A stretch of DNA of 39,300 nt. It comes from an uncultured Bacilli bacterium. Its GTDB lineage: Bacteria > Bacillota_I > Bacilli_A > RF39 > UBA660. The position numbers and the translations under genes are program-made. Below are positions 1 through 8,709 of the stretch, piece after piece. The notes beneath the pieces are model-generated. The model was not told the origin of the DNA, ran no database searches, and saw nothing but the letters and a program-made list of their open reading frames with translations. The stretch covers positions 1 to 39,300 of the forward strand of contig CAKOIS010000009.1 in assembly GCA_934087065.1 (NCBI GenBank), read 5' to 3'. Positions within the stretch are counted from its first letter, which is position 1, and each line of letters starts with the position of its first letter.

Positions 1-2307
1 ACTTTAGCTATTGAAGCAAGCACAGGAACTCCTGAAATATATGACAAGTTACTAGCTGATAACCCAACAATAAAAACTAGAACAGACTTTAGTACAATAT
101 TTAATGAAACTAACGTAAATACATTATATAAAGCAGCAGAAGATAATACAGATGTTTATTACTTTGCAGGAGATGCTAGGAATAACTGGGTTAAGTTTGG
201 AGAATGGCAGGAAGATAAAACAGTAATACTAGGTAATTTTGAAAATTCAGATGGAGTATACACAGCTTCAGCTAAAGAGTTTTCTTCTCTTGCTGAATGT
301 AATTCATATATGATGACTTCAATAGGAATCAACTATGAAACGACTAACTGTAGAACTGTTAAAATAGCAAGTAAAGGAGACCCGATGTACTGGAGAATAA
401 TAAGAACAAACGCAGATGGAAGTATAAGACTACTATATGCTGGAACTAATCCTAACACAGATTTAGGTTATATAGGAACAAGTGCTTTTAATGATATTTA
501 TACAGCGGACCCTTTGTATTTAGGATATATGTACGGAACAAGCGGGTCTTTGGAAAGCAATAGAACGAATGAAAACTCTAATTTAATCAAAACGTATATA
601 GATACATGGTATAAAAATAATTTATCTGATTATACAAAATATCTAAGCAAAGATGCAGTTTATTGTAATGATAGAAATGTTGCAACAATAGGTGATTATA
701 CTTCATATAAAATTGGTGGTTGGATGAATTTGGCAATTGTAGATAGAGCTTCACATACTTTTTCGCCTACATACAATTGTGCTAATACAAAAGATGCGTT
801 TAGTGTAAACAATAGTGAAGCAAAACTAACATACCCAGTAGCATTAATGACAGCTGATGAAGCGATGTATGCAGGTGGAGTGTTCTTAAAAGAAAGTACT
901 AATTTGTGGTTTTATAGTAATTCAAAAAACGAATCCATACTTGGAGAGTTATTGAGCTGGTTAATGACACCTGTTAATGGTTCACCTAATTATAGCGGTA
1001 ATATCATGGCAATTAGAGCAAATGGAAAGTTATATTATCCTGATGCTACTAACACAAATCAATTGGCTGTAAGACCTGTTATATCAATTAAAGGAGATTT
1101 AATATATAAGTCAGGCGATGGTTCAGCAGAAGCTCCATATGAAATAGAAGACTTTACTTCGCTTAAAGACAAAGTATTAAGTGACAACCCAACAATAGAA
1201 ACAAGAACAGACTTTACTTCAGTTTACACAGAAACAAATACAGGTAAAATATTTAAATCAACTGAAACTAATACTCCTGTTTACTATTTTGCAGGAAATG
1301 CACAAAATAACTGGGTTAAATTTGGAACATGGCAAGGAAATAAAACTATTATTTTAGGAAAAACTTCAAATAAAAAAGCTTATAAGTTATTTTCTAGCAT
1401 AAGTTTATGTAATGCAGATCCAACATACAATACAGATTGTAAAGAAATTACACTGGGTAAAAAGGGAGAAAATATGTACTGGAGAATAATAAGAACAAAC
1501 TCTGATGGAAGTGTAAGAATGTTATATGCTGGGACTTCAGTAACTGGTACAGACCAAGCGTTTATAGATTTTAGTGTATTTAATGAAAGTAATGGAGTAG
1601 AGGACACTAAATACAATGGCTATATGTATGGCACAAGTGGCTCGCAGGCTAATAATAGGATTAACGAAAACTCTAGCGATATTAAAAAAGTAATTGATAA
1701 TTGGTATAAAACAAATTTAAATAGCTACACAAAATACCTAAGTACAACAGCGGTGTATTGTAATGATAGAAGTATAGTTTCAAATAGTGGAGCTGATAGA
1801 ACTCATTTTGCTGGGAATTTAAGAGTAAGTGGAATAAGTGTTGATGGAAATTGGACTGAAAATCAGAAGGTAAATCCGTCTTATGACTGTAATACTGATG
1901 TTGAAGGCAAAAAGCTGAGTGATGCAAGTGTAAGTGATTTGTTTTCAGTAAGTAATATAAGTGGTAATGGAAAACTAACTTACCCAATAGCATTAATGAC
2001 AGCAGATGAAGTAGTATATGCAGGTGGTTTTCCTTATAAGGGTGCAAATGCTTACTATGCTATGAATGCAGAAAATAAATTTATTCTAAATAAAATAAGA
2101 TGGTGGCTAATGACACCAAGTTCAACATATGGTAATTCATCACTATTTGATATAATCAATACGGATGCTGTAGATAATTATTTAAACAATGATAATGGAA
2201 GTGAGAATTTATACAGTGTTAGACCAGTTATTTCAATAAAAGAAAATGCTATATACAAGTCAGGAGACGGTTCAGCAGAAAGTCCATACGAAATAGTAAC
2301 TAAATAA
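1..2307 (+). CDS. Large repeated surface protein (3' part; start lies upstream of window)
   Basis: The reading frame is open from base 1, so this is the C-terminal 768 residues of a longer protein. It holds two copies of a roughly 370-residue module. Each copy runs from a TRTDF segment through VYYFAGNA..NWVKFG, YWRIIRTN.DGS, GYMYGTSGS, KYLS..AVYCNDR, LTYPIALMTADE and W.MTP to VRPVISIK and YKSGDGSAE.PYEI. The end of each module resembles the C-type-lectin-like domains called DUF6273, which occur in surface proteins of gut Firmicutes. The same module closes the protein at 12783-15275. Unlike that gene, the segment between MTP and VRP here has the normal A+T-rich codon use. Two cysteines per module (YCNDR, Y.C) could form disulphides. 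It is probably the tail of a cassette like those at 12329 and 38669. Function is inferred only as surface display or binding. Confidence 0.85.
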   Translation, partial: TLAIEASTGTPEIYDKLLADNPTIKTRTDFSTIFNETNVNTLYKAAEDNTDVYYFAGDARNNWVKFGEWQEDKTVILGNFENSDGVYTASAKEFSSLAECNSYMMTSIGINYETTNCRTVKIASKGDPMYWRIIRTNADGSIRLLYAGTNPNTDLGYIGTSAFNDIYTADPLYLGYMYGTSGSLESNRTNENSNLIKTYIDTWYKNNLSDYTKYLSKDAVYCNDRNVATIGDYTSYKIGGWMNLAIVDRASHTFSPTYNCANTKDAFSVNNSEAKLTYPVALMTADEAMYAGGVFLKESTNLWFYSNSKNESILGELLSWLMTPVNGSPNYSGNIMAIRANGKLYYPDATNTNQLAVRPVISIKGDLIYKSGDGSAEAPYEIEDFTSLKDKVLSDNPTIETRTDFTSVYTETNTGKIFKSTETNTPVYYFAGNAQNNWVKFGTWQGNKTIILGKTSNKKAYKLFSSISLCNADPTYNTDCKEITLGKKGENMYWRIIRTNSDGSVRMLYAGTSVTGTDQAFIDFSVFNESNGVEDTKYNGYMYGTSGSQANNRINENSSDIKKVIDNWYKTNLNSYTKYLSTTAVYCNDRSIVSNSGADRTHFAGNLRVSGISVDGNWTENQKVNPSYDCNTDVEGKKLSDASVSDLFSVSNISGNGKLTYPIALMTADEVVYAGGFPYKGANAYYAMNAENKFILNKIRWWLMTPSSTYGNSSLFDIINTDAVDNYLNNDNGSENLYSVRPVISIKENAIYKSGDGSAESPYEIVTK

Positions 2308-2313
2308 CAAACT

Positions 2314-2340
2314 AAAAGTGATGACTAGTTCATCACTTTT
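2314..2340. terminator. Bidirectional terminator between convergent genes
   Basis: An 11-bp stem, AAAAGTGATGA with its complement TCATCACTTTT, surrounds a short loop. It has A/T runs on both sides, so it can end the surface-protein transcript and the minus-strand gene. The last bases overlap the stop codon of the minus-strand gene. Confidence 0.8.
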
Positions 2341-2644
2341 AAATCATATAAAGATTTGAGTCATTTACTTCTTCAATACTAGAGTTGTTTTCTAGTTTTC
2401 TTATCCTTTGGTCTAAACTTCTTATTTGTCTTTCTAATTTGCTTATTCTTTCGTCATATTCGTTCATGTAAGTATTAGGTGTACTTTGCATGTTTTGCAT
2501 ATTAGGGTTTGCCATAACATTAGGTCCATATGCTTGATAATTTTGATTTATGCTGTAACCTTGTGGTGGAGTATAAATCATATTTGGTTCTTGAAAACCA
2601 CCAGCTTGATAGTTTGAATAGAACATATCTCTATTAGGGTTCAT
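2339..2644 (-). CDS. Small Asn/Pro/Tyr/Met-rich protein with C-terminal coiled coil
   Basis: A 101-residue protein preceded by a strong AGGAGG ribosome site, 7 bases before the ATG. The first 60 residues are rich in Asn, Gln, Tyr, Pro and Met, with repeated NPN/YQ-type patches typical of disordered coat-like or extracellular-matrix-like proteins. Residues about 63-88 form a charged coiled coil (ISKLERQIRSLDQRIRKLE). There is no signal peptide or membrane segment. It faces the surface-protein gene and is divergent from trmB. I do not recognise a named family; a spore-coat-like role is possible in a spore-former but is only a guess. Confidence 0.75.
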   Translation of the reverse strand: MNPNRDMFYSNYQAGGFQEPNMIYTPPQGYSINQNYQAYGPNVMANPNMQNMQSTPNTYMNEYDERISKLERQIRSLDQRIRKLENNSSIEEVNDSNLYMI

Positions 2645-2674
2645 AAAAGTTCCTCCTTTTTCTAAAAATATTAT

Positions 2675-2703
2675 ATGACAAATGGATAAAAGTTGTGTAT
2701 AAT
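2675..2703 (+). promoter_or_regulatory. Promoter of trmB
   Basis: ATGACA and TATAAT are separated by exactly 17 bases. The -10 box lies about 20 bases upstream of the trmB start, a good match to a sigma-A promoter. Confidence 0.7.
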
Positions 2704-2724
2704 TATAAGTGGAGTTGAGTGTTT

Positions 2725-3342
2725 ATGAGATTAAAACATATAAAAGGAAGCGAAGAAGTAGTAAAAAATAGTAGTGTTGTTATAAAGAGTCCTGAAAACT
2801 ACAAAGGTAAATGGAAGAGTGTTTTTGGTAACAACCATAAAATAGAGCTTGAAATAGGTATGGGAAAAGGTTCATTTTTAATAGAGCTTGCTAGAAGAAA
2901 CCCTTGTGTTAACTATATCGGAGTAGAAAAGTATCCAAGTGTTTTACTTAGTGCTTTAGACGTAATAGAGAGTGAAGGACTTACTAACATTAAGATTATA
3001 TGCATGGACGCTTATAAAATAGACGAAGTGTTTTATAAAGAAATAAGTAAACTATACTTAAACTTTTCTGACCCATGGCCTAAAAAAAGACACGAAAAAA
3101 GAAGACTAACAAGTAGTGTGTTCTTGAACAAGTATAAACCAATTTTTAAGCATTTCAAATTAATCGAGCAAAAGACAGATAATGATGAGTTTTTTAACTA
3201 CAGTTTGGAAAGCTACAAAACAAACAAGTATCACGTAATAAAGAAGAGTACAAATTATTTTGCTGAAGTTAGAACTGAATACGAAAACAAATTTATTTCT
3301 AAAGGTAAAAATATAAATTATGTAAAGGTAATCAAATTTTAA
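2725..3342 (+). CDS. trmB: tRNA (guanine-N7-)-methyltransferase
   Basis: A SAM-dependent enzyme that makes m7G46 in tRNA. The Rossmann motif EIGMGKGSFLIELA and the family hallmark DPWPKKRHEKRRL are both present, and the length (205 aa) is normal for TrmB. Two starts are possible: GTG at 2719, only 4 bases after GGAG, or ATG at 2725, 10 bases after it. I prefer ATG because the protein then begins MRLKHIKG, as relatives do. It is transcribed alone from the promoter at 2675; the following lipoprotein gene starts 92 bases downstream. Confidence 0.95.
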   Translation: MRLKHIKGSEEVVKNSSVVIKSPENYKGKWKSVFGNNHKIELEIGMGKGSFLIELARRNPCVNYIGVEKYPSVLLSALDVIESEGLTNIKIICMDAYKIDEVFYKEISKLYLNFSDPWPKKRHEKRRLTSSVFLNKYKPIFKHFKLIEQKTDNDEFFNYSLESYKTNKYHVIKKSTNYFAEVRTEYENKFISKGKNINYVKVIKF

Positions 3343-3434
3343 GTGTAAAGTAGTGTAAAATAATTTTACAAAAAAAGACACTACCAATTTATGGTTTTAT
3401 TTGTTATAATATTTATATAAAGTGAGTGGGTATT

Positions 3435-4052
3435 ATGAAAAAAATTATAATATTGTTGTCAGTTTTATTTATCACAGGTTGTTCTTTTAACAACAAGGGT
3501 GTAGAGAGAATAGAAAGTGATAGTATTGGTATACTAAGCTATACTGTACCTAATACAAACGTAGGTGCAAAGGGCTTTAAATACTATAAGCCAAGAGACT
3601 TCGCTATTCTTGAAGAAAAAGAATTTAACCACACACTAGTGCATAATGGTAACAAATATTATTTAAGTATAGATATAAATGCATACTATAGTAAATTTAA
3701 GCCAAACTATATAGAGAATGATAGTTTATATTATAGTAAAAAATTAAATTATAATGATATAAGTGGATATATTGAAATAAGAGAAGGAAAAAATAGTTAC
3801 TTTTACATAAAAATGTTGTATAATTATAGTTACATAGAGGTAGAAGTAAAAGAAAGTGATATTAATGATGCAGTTAATTCTTCACTTGTAATTTTATCCT
3901 CTATTAGGTATAATGATAAAGTAATAAATGAGTTAACACTAAATAAAGATGTTGCAGGAAAAGAAACTCAGTATGAAATTAAAAAGCCTGACTTAATAGA
4001 AGAAAGCAAAAATATTTTAGATGTGTATGAGTATGACGCATACACAGAGTAA
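3435..4052 (+). CDS. Small lipoprotein, unknown function
   Basis: A 205-residue protein with a short basic N-terminus, a hydrophobic core and a lipobox ending ITGC (Cys at about residue 17), so it should be lipid-anchored on the outer face of the membrane. An in-frame GTG nine bases upstream would lengthen the signal peptide, but the ATG gives a canonical one. The mature part is mixed alpha/beta with many Tyr, Asn and Ser; no catalytic motif was recognised. It lies 15 bases upstream of the E/K-rich gene and is probably co-transcribed with the following three envelope-associated genes. Confidence 0.8.
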   Translation: MKKIIILLSVLFITGCSFNNKGVERIESDSIGILSYTVPNTNVGAKGFKYYKPRDFAILEEKEFNHTLVHNGNKYYLSIDINAYYSKFKPNYIENDSLYYSKKLNYNDISGYIEIREGKNSYFYIKMLYNYSYIEVEVKESDINDAVNSSLVILSSIRYNDKVINELTLNKDVAGKETQYEIKKPDLIEESKNILDVYEYDAYTE

Positions 4053-4067
4053 GAAAGAGGTGTATTT

Positions 4068-4970
4068 ATGGGCTTATTTGGAAAAATTAAAAATATATTC
4101 TATGATGAAGAAATCGTAGATGTACCAGAAGAACCAAAAAGTGTTGAAAAGCCAAAAATTGAAGAGGTAAAAGTAGAAAAGAAAGTAGAGCCTATTAAAA
4201 GGGAAACTCCAGTAATTAATACTACTCCTACATATAGTGAAAGAGAAATATTTACTAGAGAAACAACTAATACTTTTAAGTTTCCAATGCTAGACGAAGA
4301 AGAAGTTAAACCTGTTAGAAGTAGAGTAAATGCTTTAGAAAGTGCTAGAATTGAAAAGAAGAAAGAAGAGACAGAAAAAGCTAGAACTGATAAATATAAA
4401 GATTTGTTTAAAGAAAACACTACTACTAATTCAAAACCTGACAGAGTATTTAAACCTAGTCCAGTAATAAGTCCAGTATATGGTGTACTTGATAAAAACT
4501 ATACTAGAGAAGAAATAATAGAAAGACAAGAAAATATTACTAGAACAACTAATCCTAAAGATATGAACTATGATGCAGTTAGAAGAAAAGCTTATGGTAC
4601 TTTAGAAGATGAGTTAGAGAGTACTTTAAGTAAACTAAGTGAACCAGAGATACATGAAGAAGTAGAAAAACCTGTTACTAAGGAAGAAGAAAAAAGTATA
4701 GAAGACTTACTAAATGAAATTGAAGGCAATAGAAATATGTCAATTGGAGACATTGAAGAAAAGATTAAAGACAAAATGGAAGAGGAAGAAAGTATTAGTG
4801 ATGACGAGTTCTTAAAAGAGTTTATGTCTAGAACTTCTAAAACAGAAGAACCTGTAAAAGAAGAAAAAGAAACTACTCCTAAAGAAGAAGACGTTGACGC
4901 TGATAAAACACTAGAGCATGATTTATTTAATTTAATTGACTCAATGTATGAAGATAAGGAAGGAGAATAA
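4068..4970 (+). CDS. Glu/Lys-rich, mostly disordered protein with N-terminal amphipathic helix
   Basis: A 300-residue, highly charged protein with no signal peptide or membrane span. It begins MGLFGKIKNIFYDEE, an amphipathic helix recalling the membrane-binding start of SepF, followed by an EP/VEKP low-complexity stretch. The middle and C-terminal parts (about 195-300) are acidic and coil-like. The beta-rich SepF core is not visible, so I do not call it SepF. Only 2 bases separate its stop from the DUF948-like gene, implying one operon of membrane-associated proteins. Its role is unknown; a scaffolding or division-associated function is a guess. Confidence 0.75.
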   Translation: MGLFGKIKNIFYDEEIVDVPEEPKSVEKPKIEEVKVEKKVEPIKRETPVINTTPTYSEREIFTRETTNTFKFPMLDEEEVKPVRSRVNALESARIEKKKEETEKARTDKYKDLFKENTTTNSKPDRVFKPSPVISPVYGVLDKNYTREEIIERQENITRTTNPKDMNYDAVRRKAYGTLEDELESTLSKLSEPEIHEEVEKPVTKEEEKSIEDLLNEIEGNRNMSIGDIEEKIKDKMEEEESISDDEFLKEFMSRTSKTEEPVKEEKETTPKEEDVDADKTLEHDLFNLIDSMYEDKEGE

Positions 4971-4972
4971 AA

Positions 4973-5254
4973 ATGTTAGAAGATGCTTTACTAATAGTAT
5001 TATATATATCATTAATAATATTTGTAATATCTATGACAGTACTTGTCATAAAGTTAATAGGTACTGTAAATAAAACTAATTATTTAGTTGATAACCTAAC
5101 AAAAAAAGCTGAAAGCTTAGATAACTTATTTAATGTAATAGATTTCACTACAAATAAGTTTAATCAAGTGGGGGAAGTAATAGTTGGTACTTTAACTGGT
5201 TTAGTTAAAAAGTTATTTGGAAGTAAAGAAAGAGAGGAAGAAGATTATGAGTAA
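4973..5254 (+). CDS. DUF948-like single-pass membrane protein
   Basis: A 93-residue protein with a strong N-terminal membrane helix (residues about 5-29) and then a helical cytoplasmic tail with the NLTKKAESLDNLF type of heptads seen in DUF948 proteins. The end is acidic (KEREEEDYE). It overlaps the next gene by 8 bases (ATG of the YtxH-like gene inside its 3' end), indicating translational coupling. DUF948 and YtxH proteins are frequent neighbours in Bacillota; the exact job is unknown. Confidence 0.75.
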   Translation: MLEDALLIVLYISLIIFVISMTVLVIKLIGTVNKTNYLVDNLTKKAESLDNLFNVIDFTTNKFNQVGEVIVGTLTGLVKKLFGSKEREEEDYE

Positions 5255-5696
5255 GAAAAGTGGAATGGGTAAATTTTTATTAGGAGCAGGAATTGGTGCA
5301 GGCCTAGCACTTCTATTTGCCCCTCAAGAAGGAAGTAAAACTAGAAAGGAACTTAAAGATAAATTAGCAGTACTTTATGAAAAAGCTAAAGAAATAGATG
5401 TAGAAGACGTTAAAGCTGATGTTTTACAAAGAGTAGAAGAGTTAAGAATGCAAGTAAAAGACTTAGACAAAGAAAAAGCTTTAGATATAGCTAAAAGTCA
5501 AGCTAAAAAAATAGAAAAGAAAGCTAATGAACTATATGATATAGCTAAAGAAAAAAGTGCTCCTGTAGTTGAAAAAGCAGCTAAAGAAGTAAAAGAAACA
5601 GCACTAAAAGCAGCTAAAGAAGTAGTTAATAAACTTGAAACAGAGGAAAAGAAACCTACTACTAAGAAGAAAACTAAAGTTAAAAAAACTAAATAG
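5247..5696 (+). CDS. YtxH-like general-stress/envelope protein
   Basis: A 149-residue protein. The N-terminal glycine-rich hydrophobic segment (KFLLGAGIGAGLALLFAPQEG) followed by a long Lys/Glu/Ala helical region is the signature of YtxH-domain proteins, which are membrane-associated and often stress-induced. The last 15 residues are a Lys/Thr-rich tail. The start at 5247 is chosen over an in-frame codon 30 bases earlier because it has GAGGAAG just upstream and directly begins the YtxH motif. It is coupled to the preceding DUF948-like gene. Confidence 0.8.
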   Translation: MSKKSGMGKFLLGAGIGAGLALLFAPQEGSKTRKELKDKLAVLYEKAKEIDVEDVKADVLQRVEELRMQVKDLDKEKALDIAKSQAKKIEKKANELYDIAKEKSAPVVEKAAKEVKETALKAAKEVVNKLETEEKKPTTKKKTKVKKTK

Positions 5697-5704
5697 TGTA
5701 GCAA

Positions 5705-5743
5705 ATCGCCTAGATAAACATATATTAAACTAGGTGATTTTTT
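5705..5743 (+). terminator. Terminator hairpin overlapping the ribosome site of spoVIF
   Basis: A 9-bp stem, ATCGCCTAG with CTAGGTGAT (one G-U pair), is followed by a run of T that abuts the ATG of the next gene. The AGGTGA that would serve as its ribosome site is inside the 3' arm. It may end the YtxH operon and at the same time gate spoVIF translation. Confidence 0.65.
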
Positions 5744-5983
5744 ATGGGTAAGGAAGATATATTTGAAAGGATAGAAAAAAAGACTAATGTTAATAAAGAT
5801 ACTATTATTAAGTTAGCAAGAGAACTAGAAAATGGTAACTTTAAAGATGAAAATACTTTAAGAAATATTATTGGAGAAATAAGTACGATTACTGGTAAAA
5901 CTGTAAGTAAAGAAAAAGAAGATAAGATAGTTAATATGGTAATAAGTGATAAAGTACCTAAAGATATAGATAAATATGTATAA
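5744..5983 (+). CDS. SpoVIF-type sporulation protein
   Basis: A 79-residue protein that matches the stage VI sporulation protein F family in pattern: IEKKTNV near residue 10, LARELENGNFKDE in the middle, then ISTITGK.VSKEKEDKIV. In Bacillus these small proteins help spore-coat assembly. Its start codon sits immediately after a hairpin and U-run that also contains the only plausible ribosome site, so expression may depend on opening that hairpin. The gene is followed by a bidirectional terminator facing the glycosyltransferase gene. Confidence 0.8.
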   Translation: MGKEDIFERIEKKTNVNKDTIIKLARELENGNFKDENTLRNIIGEISTITGKTVSKEKEDKIVNMVISDKVPKDIDKYV

Positions 5984-5986
5984 TAA

Positions 5987-6009
5987 AAGGAAGCTACTAG
6001 GGCTTCCTT
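5987..6009. terminator. Bidirectional terminator between spoVIF and the glycosyltransferase
   Basis: An 8-bp stem AAGGAAGC / GCTTCCTT with T-rich flanks on both strands. It overlaps the stop codon of the minus-strand gene. Confidence 0.75.
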
Positions 6010-7513
6010 ATTTTCTTAAACTTGTAATATCATCAATTGTAACTTTTGAGTCATGTGGAATAGGTTTCCATTCAACTTTCATAAATAATGCAACATATGT
6101 AGTCCATCTACCAATCACATCAAATGTAGGCCATGTAAGAGTGTATAATACTTTCTTATATAGTGGCATTGGTTTGATGTTTTTGTGTTCAATAATGAAT
6201 ATGTAAACAGCAACCCACATTCTTTCTATATAGTCTCCAAGTCTAAATAGAATTCTAAACCATGCGTTAACTAATAGTCCTACTAGTAGAGCATTAACTC
6301 CAGGATTAACTACAATTCTAATACTAAATAACTTTCTAAGCACTTGTGCTAAATACGTTCCACCCTGAAAGAAGTTAACATTAATTCCTGTGTTATACAT
6401 GTAACAACTTCTCATAAACCATACTACAACTAACCATCTAAATATATTGAATACACTAAATGGAGTTAATTGCATAAGTGTATCATAACTTGCAAATCTA
6501 TGTCTTATATTTTCTATTATATTAAGTATAAACTCTTTAAATGTTCTAGATTTCTTCTTTTTATTAACTGAATTTTCTCCCCATTTTGTTCTTACATACC
6601 ATTTACCTAAAAATATATTTATAAATAGGTATGGCCCACTTTCAACAAAAGCTTGTAAGTGACCTTTACTCCAACGTGTTCTTTGACGAAGTGCAACCTT
6701 TAAACTTGTTGGTTGCTCATCATAAAACATTGCTTTATCTTGATAAGTTATTTGGTAGCCCTGTGCCACTGCATCAGCTGTAAGAGCTCTGTCTTCAGTT
6801 AGACTTGTATAATGCCAACCATTTTTAACAATTTCACTAGTAAATAAGAACCCAGTTCCTTGAATATTTGTAGCTAAATGTAACACACTTCTTGCACGGT
6901 GATTAGCTCTTATACTTCTAATCCAGTGAAGTGCATAAGTTGAAGCAATCCAGTTTTCATCAAAGTTTTTAGTATTCCTATATGAAGTGATTATCTTTTC
7001 TCCACTATCAAATGCATCATTCATTCTACTTATGTAGTCAGTATTAAGTAAGTTATCTGCATCAAATATAAAGTATCCTTCAAAACTCATTCTACCATAG
7101 TCTTCTTCAATTCTATCAAGTAAGTACTCTAGTGCATAACCTTTAGTTCTATGCTCGTTATCAAATCTCTCATAACATATTGCACCATGGCTTCTTGCTA
7201 TCTGTGCTGTATTATCTGTACAATTATCTGCCACTACAAATGTTGTAACTAACTTCATATCATAGTCTTGCTTATTAATACTATCAATTAAATTACCTAT
7301 AACATTCTTTTCATTTCTTGCCGCAATTAAAATTGCATACTTATGCTTGTTTTTAGCAGGTTTAAATTTTCTTGTGAAGAACACACCTATTATATAGTAA
7401 GCATTCTTATAAAGAAACATAAACCCAAGTATTGAACCAATAATATCATAAACACTTTTCCATTCATGATAATTCTCTCCAATCACATTAAATAAATTCA
7501 AAATATAAATCAT
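6008..7513 (-). CDS. Membrane glycosyltransferase, family 2
   Basis: A 501-residue processive-type GT2 enzyme. After an N-terminal membrane segment (about 25-45) comes the GT-A core: ILIAARNEKNVIG, VVADNCTDNT, FDADN (metal/nucleotide-sugar binding), the TEDRAL acidic pair, and QRTRW, the QxxRW motif of cellulose-synthase-like enzymes. The C-terminal 200 residues contain several more membrane helices. The start is the ATG preceded by GAGGTG; a TTG four codons earlier would overlap that site. It is transcribed divergently from murG. Its substrate and product (surface polysaccharide or glycolipid) cannot be told from the sequence. Confidence 0.85.
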   Translation of the reverse strand: MIYILNLFNVIGENYHEWKSVYDIIGSILGFMFLYKNAYYIIGVFFTRKFKPAKNKHKYAILIAARNEKNVIGNLIDSINKQDYDMKLVTTFVVADNCTDNTAQIARSHGAICYERFDNEHRTKGYALEYLLDRIEEDYGRMSFEGYFIFDADNLLNTDYISRMNDAFDSGEKIITSYRNTKNFDENWIASTYALHWIRSIRANHRARSVLHLATNIQGTGFLFTSEIVKNGWHYTSLTEDRALTADAVAQGYQITYQDKAMFYDEQPTSLKVALRQRTRWSKGHLQAFVESGPYLFINIFLGKWYVRTKWGENSVNKKKKSRTFKEFILNIIENIRHRFASYDTLMQLTPFSVFNIFRWLVVVWFMRSCYMYNTGINVNFFQGGTYLAQVLRKLFSIRIVVNPGVNALLVGLLVNAWFRILFRLGDYIERMWVAVYIFIIEHKNIKPMPLYKKVLYTLTWPTFDVIGRWTTYVALFMKVEWKPIPHDSKVTIDDITSLRK

Positions 7514-7638
7514 ACTACACCTCAATTAACAATAGTATAACATAGATTATTTTAAAAAGATAGTTATACATTTAGTTTACATTAGTATGAACATAAAACT
7601 AAAAAAGTGTGATATACTTATATAAAGGATGTGATTAT

Positions 7639-8688
7639 GTGAAAGTAATAGTAACAGCTGGAGGTACAGGTGGACACATATACCCAGCACTTGGTGTAAT
7701 AGAACAGTTAGAAAGTATTGGTGCTGAAATACTTTATATTGGTACAAAAAATAGAATGGAAAGTACTTTAATTCCAGAAAAAGGTATAAATTATGTAGGT
7801 TTAGAAATATATGGTTTATCAAAGACTAACATTTTAAGAGATATTAAAAATGTTGGTTGTATTATTAAATCTTATAATACTTGTAAAAAAATAATGAAAG
7901 AATTTAAGCCTGACTATGTAATCGGTTTTGGTGGCTACGTTACTTTACCTGTTTTACTTGCAGCAAAAAACGCTAAAATAAGGTGCGCGATACATGAACA
8001 AAACAAACTTCCTGGTAAAACAAACAAATTTCTAAGTAAATATGTAGATGAAACATTCACGTCTTTTAAAGTAAGTGATAAAACATTTAAAAACAAAGTT
8101 ATTGTAACAGGTAACCCAACAGGAAGTAAAGCTCTTAATATAAAGCCTGCTGATAAAACTAAACTAGGTTTTTCCAAAGATAAAAAACTTACTATAATCG
8201 TAATGGGTAGCTTAGGAAGTGAAGTAGTAAATAACTTATTAAAAGATTTTCTAACTAATTATAAAAATTCTGATAATGAAATACTCTTCATAACAGGTAA
8301 ATCAAGCTATGATAATTTTAAAGATTTAAAAGTAGCTAAAAATATCAAAATCGTGCCATTTTATAGTGACTTAAGTAGCCTTATCAAAGTGAGTGACTTA
8401 GTTATCTCTAGGGCAGGAGCTTCAACAATAAGTGAAATTTTATCACTTAATAAGCCATCAATCTTAATACCTAGTCCATATGTTGCTAATAACCATCAAT
8501 ACTATAATGCTCTTGAATTAAAAGAAAAAGGTTTGTCCTATATGATCGAGCAAAAAGACTTAACAACTAAAAGTTTAAATGATGCTATAGACTATGTGTT
8601 TAATCATGAAAAAGAAATGATTTCAAAACTGAAAAAAGAACCTAAACTAGATGCAAGCAAATTAATAGTTGAAGAAATATTAAAATAA
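7639..8688 (+). CDS. murG: UDP-GlcNAc:undecaprenyl-PP-MurNAc-pentapeptide transferase
   Basis: MurG makes lipid II at the inner face of the membrane. The glycine-rich N-terminal motif TAGGTGGHIYPALG, then GFGGYVT, HEQN.LPG.TN (acceptor and membrane side) and the C-terminal donor site SRAGASTI.E and NHQ.YNALE are all visible. The length is 349 aa. The start is GTG, directly after GGATGTGAT; the only nearby ATG runs straight into TGA, and an upstream in-frame codon lacks support. It begins a division/sporulation cluster ending with ppaC. Confidence 0.95.
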   Translation: MKVIVTAGGTGGHIYPALGVIEQLESIGAEILYIGTKNRMESTLIPEKGINYVGLEIYGLSKTNILRDIKNVGCIIKSYNTCKKIMKEFKPDYVIGFGGYVTLPVLLAAKNAKIRCAIHEQNKLPGKTNKFLSKYVDETFTSFKVSDKTFKNKVIVTGNPTGSKALNIKPADKTKLGFSKDKKLTIIVMGSLGSEVVNNLLKDFLTNYKNSDNEILFITGKSSYDNFKDLKVAKNIKIVPFYSDLSSLIKVSDLVISRAGASTISEILSLNKPSILIPSPYVANNHQYYNALELKEKGLSYMIEQKDLTTKSLNDAIDYVFNHEKEMISKLKKEPKLDASKLIVEEILK

Positions 8689-8709
8689 TTATATAATAAG
8701 GAATGTAAT

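Noticed and set aside
1380..2047. Minus-strand ORFs inside the repeated surface-protein gene
   Set aside because: They are mirror frames of a clear plus-strand coding sequence, with low-complexity Leu/His-rich products and no ribosome sites.
3350..3372. GTAAAATAATTTTAC palindrome after trmB
   Set aside because: It is followed by A rather than T on the plus strand, and there is no minus-strand gene to terminate; it is probably just A+T-rich symmetry.
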